A program made the position numbers and the translations under genes. Of a stretch of DNA of 64,000 bases, positions 59,274 to 64,000 are shown piece after piece. Source of the stretch: Sphingomonas crusticola (GTDB taxonomy: Bacteria > Pseudomonadota > Alphaproteobacteria > Sphingomonadales > Sphingomonadaceae); NCBI RefSeq assembly GCF_003391115.1, contig NZ_QTJP01000001.1, positions 2,998,501 through 3,062,500 of the forward strand, read 5' to 3'. Numbering within the stretch: the first letter of the stretch is position 1; each line of letters opens with the position of its first letter. The notes below the pieces were generated by a model. It saw only the letters and a program-made list of their open reading frames with translations, searched no databases and was not told the DNA's origin.

Positions 59274-59483
59274 GTGTCGCGAGTTGCCGTCAAACCCTAT
59301 TTGATCACGAAAAATCCAGAGGGGGCGATTTCGATCGCGGTCCGCACGACCCGCCTCAATTCGCAGGGTTATCCCTTGGTCTCTTCGGAGACGCTGGAGC
59401 AGAGCTTCCGGACCGCAACGCTGGCACGCAGCTTCCTGCGCGAAACCTATGGTGCCGAGCCGGGCGACATCGCCATCAAGTAG
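59274..59483 (+). CDS. 69-aa conserved-looking hypothetical
   Basis: GTG 59274 with AAGGAG seven bases upstream, 69 codons. The protein SRVAVKPYLITKNPEGAISIAVRTTRLNSQGYPLVSSETLEQSF, then RTATLARSFLRETYGAEPGDIAIK, looks like an alternating beta/alpha small domain. No known family. The GTG start was chosen over an ATG 11 codons upstream because of the ribosome site. It is convergent with the GH130 gene, 17 bases away. Confidence 0.7.
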   Translation: MSRVAVKPYLITKNPEGAISIAVRTTRLNSQGYPLVSSETLEQSFRTATLARSFLRETYGAEPGDIAIK

Positions 59484-59500
59484 CGCCGCGCCGCTTCGCC

Positions 59501-60619
59501 TCAGGCTGCGAAGACGTCCTTCGGGATATGCGTAATGCGGCAGGCGAGGTCCGCCTCGCCCGATGCCACGATATAATGGTCGCCGCCGTCGGCGATCCCG
59601 GTCGTGAACACGACGTCGCGTACGTACATGAGATCTTCGATCGGCCGGGTCAGTTCCGGACTGGCTTCCAATAGCGGCTGGTGCTGGGTTGCGATCGTCT
59701 TGGTCGGATCGTCCTTGTCGAGGATCGACCAATAGGTACGATAGATGCCGACGATCTCCTTGGGCTCGACCCCATGCCACAGCGTCAGCCAGCCACGGTC
59801 GGTGAGGATCGGCGGTGTGCCGCCGCCCATGCGTGCGGTCGCCACCGTCGCCGAATGGGGGCGGATACCGGGGTTGCGATGCGGCTTCCAATGATGCGCA
59901 TCGGGCGACGTCGCGAGGTTGATCGAAGGACCTGCGCGCCATTCGCTGCCGGGAGGATAGGCAAAATAGAGGTCACCGAGCGGCCGCGTCTGTGCCCAAT
60001 ATTGCCCGTCGATCAGCCCTTCGAAGATCAGCATGTCCTTGTTCTGGTGATCCAGCACGACATCCTCGAACGTCCAGTCGAGGCCGTTGTCCGAGCTGTA
60101 CAATGTGGTCGAATGGCGTTCCGGGCTGACCGAACAGGTCGTCATCAGCCACCTGTCGCCCACCTTGCTGATCCGGGCATCCTCCAGCCCGTACATCTGA
60201 AAGCTGCCCTGGGGTGCGATCACCTTGTCGTAGTGATGCGCGACCACCTCGAGTCCGTCGGGCGTCAGCTCGACCGGCAGCAGCCAGGCAAGCGAGGTCA
60301 GCGCCATGACCTTCCATCCGCCGCCGGCGATCGTGAACTTGCGCGGATCGGCCGTATTGGCGAGCTCGAGCGGCCAGGCGTCGAGCACATAGCGCCCCTC
60401 GTCCCAGCGGATGGCGTGGACCTTGCCATCCGCGACCGGCTTGCGCAGCGCTTCGGCGACGCGCACCATCATCAGCAGATTGCCGTTGGGCAATCGCGTC
60501 AGCGCCGGATTGAACGCGCCGAGCACGTAGGTCTCGACGCCGAGCTGACCGGCTAGCGGCGAGCGCGACAGGTCGATATCGCCCGGGACCAGGACGAGCT
60601 TGTCTACCGGGAAGTTCAT
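59501..60619 (-). CDS. GH130-family glycoside phosphorylase/hydrolase
   Basis: This 372-aa protein is a five-bladed beta-propeller of family GH130. GVETYVLGAFNPALTRLPNGNLLMMVRV starts the fold. MYGLEDARISKVGDRWLMT has the candidate catalytic Glu146-Asp147 pair. SATVATARMGGGTPPILTDRGWLTLWHGVE is the phosphate/substrate loop. GH130 enzymes usually phosphorolyse beta-mannosides. It overlaps the SDR gene (ATGA), so the two are coupled. Confidence 0.88.
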   Translation of the reverse strand: MNFPVDKLVLVPGDIDLSRSPLAGQLGVETYVLGAFNPALTRLPNGNLLMMVRVAEALRKPVADGKVHAIRWDEGRYVLDAWPLELANTADPRKFTIAGGGWKVMALTSLAWLLPVELTPDGLEVVAHHYDKVIAPQGSFQMYGLEDARISKVGDRWLMTTCSVSPERHSTTLYSSDNGLDWTFEDVVLDHQNKDMLIFEGLIDGQYWAQTRPLGDLYFAYPPGSEWRAGPSINLATSPDAHHWKPHRNPGIRPHSATVATARMGGGTPPILTDRGWLTLWHGVEPKEIVGIYRTYWSILDKDDPTKTIATQHQPLLEASPELTRPIEDLMYVRDVVFTTGIADGGDHYIVASGEADLACRITHIPKDVFAA

Positions 60620-61374
60620 TCCTGGGGCTGCACGCGCGGCGCGATGGTGAGTTGTTGAACGACCGCGCGCCGTGGCTGTGTCAGCACGTAATGCACACCG
60701 ACGGCGATATCCTCGGCGCGGAGCATCTCGTCCTTGTTGATCATCTCGCGCTGTTTTTCAGGCGGGATATCGGGCGACTGCATGTCCGATCCGGTCTTGC
60801 CGGGCTCGACATTGCTGACGCGTATCCCCTTGGGGCCAAGCTCCTTGCGCAGCGCCTCGGAGAAGCCCTGAATGCCGTATTTGATGCCTGCGTAGATGGT
60901 CGATTGCGGGCCAAGCACATGCGCGCTCATCGAACCGATGAAGACGATATCGCCCTCCTCGCGGAGCAGCTCGGCTGCCGCATGCGCGCTCAACAGGTAG
61001 GCGGTGAAATCGGTGGCAATGGCATAGCGCAAATCCTGCTCGCTCGTATCGCTCAGGCCCTCGGCCGCGAAGGCGGCGTTGATAATTGCTATGTCCAGGC
61101 CGCCTAAATAGGCGCGGCCGGCGTCGAAGAAGCGCTTCACATTGTCTGGATCGCCCAGATCGATGGCGATACCGTCGCCCTTGCCGACCTCGTTGATCCG
61201 CTGCAACGCGTCCTCGAGATGCTGGGGCGTTCGGCCGCAGATGAAGACATCGACGCCGTAGCTTGCAAGCAATACCGCGATCGCGCGGCCGATGCCGGTG
61301 GTTCCGCCGGTGATGACCGCCTTTTTTCCGTCAAGTGGCGGCTGTCGGGTATGGGCGTCAGCGTCGGCGGTCAC
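60616..61374 (-). CDS. SDR family oxidoreductase
   Basis: This 252-aa protein has KKAVITGGTTGIGRAIAVLLASYGVDVFICGRT (cofactor site), LDIAIINAAFAAEG, IVFIGSMSAHVLGPQSTIYAGIKYGIQG with Ser, Tyr and Lys, and KGIRVSNVEPGKTGSDM. It is a classical SDR. GTG start at 61374 has AAGGAG six bases upstream; longer in-frame readings lack this site. It precedes the GH130 gene with an ATGA overlap and is divergent from the six-hairpin-like gene. It may oxidise a sugar released from the same substrate. Confidence 0.93.
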   Translation of the reverse strand: MTADADAHTRQPPLDGKKAVITGGTTGIGRAIAVLLASYGVDVFICGRTPQHLEDALQRINEVGKGDGIAIDLGDPDNVKRFFDAGRAYLGGLDIAIINAAFAAEGLSDTSEQDLRYAIATDFTAYLLSAHAAAELLREEGDIVFIGSMSAHVLGPQSTIYAGIKYGIQGFSEALRKELGPKGIRVSNVEPGKTGSDMQSPDIPPEKQREMINKDEMLRAEDIAVGVHYVLTQPRRAVVQQLTIAPRVQPQE

Positions 61375-61530
61375 ATCTATCTCCTTGCTCCTGCCCGGAA
61401 AGCATCGGTGGCGACGAAGTTCCTCGCCGATCCACGATCGGGCAAACCCAACCTGCTTTGGTGCGGCGGGCGCGGGAAACTGTTCAGTGGATAGGACGTT
61501 TCGCTGCCGACTCGACAGCAAGGAGAAAGC

Positions 61531-63753
61531 ATGACCGCGCCGCATCCGACCTTCCATCGTAATGCCATTCCTGGCGCCAGCCCTTACGTGCTCGCCCTGC
61601 GTGAGGAATTGCGTCGAAACCGCATGCGGACGATCGGCCGGTTCGAAATTGCGGGGCGGACTGTCACCGTAGCACTCGGGCACGATTCCTTGTGGGCGAT
61701 TTCCCGTCGCGACGAGGCCCGGCTGGCGATCCGTGCCGCCTTCGCGCCGGGGGGCTTCAAGGCGCGCCGGCTGCGTGCGCGCAAGGGCGAGGCACTGCGG
61801 ATCGGGCTAACCAGCGCGATGGGCGATCATGTCGTGACGTTCAGGACCGCTACCGATGAGCTGCCGGTGCTGCGGGTCACGGCGCAGCTCACCCCGGCTG
61901 AAGATATGCTGGTGCCCTATTTGCCGCGCGATCTCTATCCACTCGGTGGGGACGACGATCCGCTGACGGCGCAAGGCAATGTCGAAGCGGCGCAGCGCGG
62001 GCTGAACAGCGGCCTTCTTTATTGCCGTTTCGACGGCGGCACGCCCGGCAGCTTGCTCTACATCCAGAATCTGACGGCGATGAACCCCTATTACAACGCT
62101 ACCGAGACCCGCCCCGATGGCGCGGTCGGAGGCGAGTGGCCTGAGCTTGGCTACCTCCCGCCGACGCCGCCGCAAAGCGGCACGCCCCCGGTCAATCCGC
62201 TGCCCAAGGGGGAAATGGTGACCTTGTCCGACGCGTTGCTCGTATTCCACGAGGACGCCCCGCTCAACGAGGCGCATTCGGCACGGCTGTTCCTGCAGAT
62301 GCTGGGCAGCGCCTACCCGTTGCTCGACAAGCCGGATCGCCAGTTCCACGATTGGCCGGATCGCGCGCGCCGCACGTTACGCGATCTCGAAGAAGCGCCG
62401 GAGGCGACGATCCGCCATTACGGCCATGTCTATGCCCATCCTTATACCGCGTCGGAATATCCGGATGCGATGGTGCAGGTGACCCTGCTCAGCTCGATCC
62501 ACGATTTCGGCAAATGGCTGGGTAAGCCGCTGCCGATGGAAAAGACTTTGGCGGCGGGGCTCGAGAAGTTTTTCGATCCCAAGCTCCGCACGCTGCGGCG
62601 TTATCTGCCCAATGTCGGCGACGACAAGGATGCTGATGCGGTCGACAGCTGGTATCTTTACCATCCGCTGCTGGGCCTCGGCCGGATGGCGCTCGACGGC
62701 GACAAACAGGCGCGACGCCTGTTCGAGGATTCGCTCGATTACGCCATCAAGGCGGCGCACCATTTCAGATATAAGTGGCCGATCCAGTATAAGGTGACCG
62801 ACTTCTCGGTCATCACCGAGGCCCGTGACGATACCGGTCTGGGCCAGACCGACGTCGGCGGCATCTACGCCTACGTCATGCTGACCGCCTATGAGCTGAC
62901 ATCCGACCCGCTCTATCTGACCGAAGCTCGCACGGCGATCGACGCGGCCCGCGGTATGCGCTTCGAGCTCAACTACCAGGCCAATCTCACCGCGTGGGGT
63001 GCCGCCGCGTGCATGCGGCTGTGGCGCATCACGAACCAGGAGCGGCACCTGCACCAAAGCTATGTCTACCTGGCGAGCTTTTTTCACAATGCCGCGATTT
63101 GGGAATCGCAGATCGGTCAGGCGCGTCACTATCCCAATTTCCTGGGCGTGACCGCACTGCATGACGCACCTTACATGGCACTGTACGAATGTTTCGACAG
63201 CTTCGCGGCGATGGAACGCTATCTCAAGGATGGAGGCCCCGATCTGGACGCGTCCGCGCGTCTCATGGTCAGCGAATATTGCCGGTTCGCGCTGGACCGG
63301 GCGTGGTTCTATTATCCCGACGCGCTGCCCGCGGACTTGCTGTGCAAGAAGCCGCGCAACGGTCACATCGACCGAAAACTCTCATTCCCGCTCGAGGATT
63401 TGTATGTCGGCGGCGACATAGCCGGCCAGGTCGGGCAGGAGATTTATGGCGCGGGCGCAGCTTTCATTTTTGCCAGCCGCGCCTTCCACCATATCGAAGG
63501 CGCGCCGTTTGACCTGTTCTGCGACCGATCCCTGCTGGCCAGCGACCGCACCAGCCAGACGTCCCTCGCCTTCCAGCTCGACGGCCCTCCATCGAGCACG
63601 GCGAATCTCAGTCTCATCCGCAACGGCCGGGCGCCATTGCCGCGCGTCGACGTTTCGTCGGAGCCAGGTGGCCAGGCAAAGGGCAAACGGCATGGCAAGG
63701 ATCGGATCGACTATATCGTCCCAGCCAACGCGCGCGTCCGCCTGCATTGGTGA
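61531..63753 (+). CDS. Large six-hairpin glycosidase-like protein, function unknown
   Basis: This 740-aa protein has no signal peptide. The N-terminal about 290 residues are beta-rich (FEIAGRTVTVALGHDSLWAIS). From about 290 alpha-helical repeats occur: LGLGRMALDGDKQARRLFEDSLDYAI, GGIYAYVMLTAYELTSDPLYLTEARTAIDAARGM, GAAACMRLWRITNQERHLHQSYVYLASF. This helical pattern is that of (alpha/alpha)6 six-hairpin glycosidases such as debranching or uronyl hydrolase-like proteins. Catalytic residues cannot be assigned. AAGGAGAAAGC precedes the ATG. It is divergent from the SDR-GH130 pair and likely acts on the same glycan. Confidence 0.75.
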   Translation: MTAPHPTFHRNAIPGASPYVLALREELRRNRMRTIGRFEIAGRTVTVALGHDSLWAISRRDEARLAIRAAFAPGGFKARRLRARKGEALRIGLTSAMGDHVVTFRTATDELPVLRVTAQLTPAEDMLVPYLPRDLYPLGGDDDPLTAQGNVEAAQRGLNSGLLYCRFDGGTPGSLLYIQNLTAMNPYYNATETRPDGAVGGEWPELGYLPPTPPQSGTPPVNPLPKGEMVTLSDALLVFHEDAPLNEAHSARLFLQMLGSAYPLLDKPDRQFHDWPDRARRTLRDLEEAPEATIRHYGHVYAHPYTASEYPDAMVQVTLLSSIHDFGKWLGKPLPMEKTLAAGLEKFFDPKLRTLRRYLPNVGDDKDADAVDSWYLYHPLLGLGRMALDGDKQARRLFEDSLDYAIKAAHHFRYKWPIQYKVTDFSVITEARDDTGLGQTDVGGIYAYVMLTAYELTSDPLYLTEARTAIDAARGMRFELNYQANLTAWGAAACMRLWRITNQERHLHQSYVYLASFFHNAAIWESQIGQARHYPNFLGVTALHDAPYMALYECFDSFAAMERYLKDGGPDLDASARLMVSEYCRFALDRAWFYYPDALPADLLCKKPRNGHIDRKLSFPLEDLYVGGDIAGQVGQEIYGAGAAFIFASRAFHHIEGAPFDLFCDRSLLASDRTSQTSLAFQLDGPPSSTANLSLIRNGRAPLPRVDVSSEPGGQAKGKRHGKDRIDYIVPANARVRLHW

Positions 63754-64000
63754 CGGGTGCGAAAGCCGCGTTCGCGCGTTCTGGGCCGGTGACTGACAAG
63801 ATCCAACAGCTCCGCGTGCGGATGGAAGAGGCGGCGGCCGCGCTCGATTTCGAAGAGGCTCGGCGCTTGCGCGACCAGCTCAGCATCGCTCGGGGGGGCG
63901 GCGCGGGCGACGATGCCGAAGCAGATGTCTCGGGCCTGACGCGTCAGCAACCGGGCCGGATGGGCCTCGGCACGAGCCAACAGCGCATGACCCCGCCGCC
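63750..64000 (+). CDS. UvrB/UvrC-motif protein (partial at window end)
   Basis: About 83 codons are visible. QQLRVRMEEAAAALDFEEARRLRDQL is the UvrB/UvrC coiled-coil motif, which mediates protein-protein contact. The rest is Gly/Asp-rich and open-ended. The GTG at 63750 overlaps the previous TGA (GTGA); a GTG at 63789 is an alternative. It probably belongs to a small protein or nuclease-associated family, not to UvrB or UvrC itself. Confidence 0.72.
   Translation, partial: MTGAKAAFARSGPVTDKIQQLRVRMEEAAAALDFEEARRLRDQLSIARGGGAGDDAEADVSGLTRQQPGRMGLGTSQQRMTPP

Noticed and set aside
1-64000. Prophage, insertion sequence, CRISPR array or integrative element
   Set aside because: No integrase, transposase, capsid or repeat-spacer pattern was seen. 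The tRNA-Ser tandem tail is only indirect evidence of past integration.

Overview
The window is a GC-rich chromosomal segment, densely coded on both strands. It most likely comes from a sphingomonad (Alphaproteobacteria, Sphingomonadales). I infer this from the many TonB/glycoside-hydrolase genes, a PspF-PspA-PspB-PspC locus with sphingomonad-style extra small genes, an Atp12 chaperone, a REP element of the 'GGCTTCGACAGGCTCAGCCCGAACGG' class, and pervasive 4-nt start/stop overlaps. No rRNA, insertion sequence, prophage or CRISPR array was seen. Two tRNA genes are present: Ser-GGA on the minus strand and Gln-TTG on the plus strand.

Layout. 1-2839 (minus): a translationally coupled housekeeping run crcB, an RluA-family pseudouridine synthase, a shortened PaiB-like protein, a HAD phosphatase and atp12. 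2873-5611: small membrane and envelope proteins, including two tandem glycine-zipper proteins. 5757-9822: phage-shock (psp) envelope-stress locus. A divergent pspF faces a consensus sigma-54 promoter that drives a 51-aa peptide gene, pspA, pspB, pspC and then four further small membrane/coiled-coil genes that share a PspB-like tail motif. 9873-14925: secG, pyrG, a catalytically degenerate beta-lactamase-fold protein, a histidine phosphatase and nnrD. 14914-21824: carbohydrate operon (GH2, GH9, secreted aldose 1-epimerase) behind a near-perfect sigma-70 promoter overlapped by dyads, preceded by a CE2-like esterase.

21802-24003: a cytochrome b / sulfite-oxidase-fold molybdoenzyme pair, with a REP element translated inside the Tat leader, and a MerC-like protein. 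24019-31110: an organosulfur scavenging locus (SsuABC-type transporter, TauD-type dioxygenase, aldo/keto reductase) divergent from a TonB-dependent receptor. 31127-37771: YghZ-type aldo/keto reductase, Gfo/Idh oxidoreductase, a WcbI-GSCFA pair linked to surface-glycan modification, and a GH3 glucosidase. 37857-47172: a small HTH protein, a 1102-aa DUF3857/transglutaminase/TPR protein, an ABC-F ATPase, a YaiI protein, a second GH2 and a DoxX protein.

47367-57348: an acidic protein, tRNA-Ser with a tandem copy of its 3' half, a cyclophilin, a metallophosphatase, pgl-zwf, an M61 peptidase, DUF1345, ppa, a MarR regulator divergent from ilvE, tRNA-Gln and a 24-codon ORF followed by an intrinsic terminator. 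57555-64000: glutaredoxin, a Tat-leader SDR, a small hypothetical, an SDR-GH130 pair divergent from a large six-hairpin-like protein, and a UvrB/UvrC-motif protein cut by the window end.

Taken together the genes describe an aerobic polysaccharide-scavenging bacterium. Secreted or periplasmic GH2/GH3/GH9/CE2 enzymes plus mutarotase feed sugars inward, and Zwf/Pgl supply the entry to glucose-6-phosphate oxidation. The organosulfur locus and the psp system look like responses to sulfur limitation and envelope stress. All functional statements come from reading motifs by eye; no database search was run.
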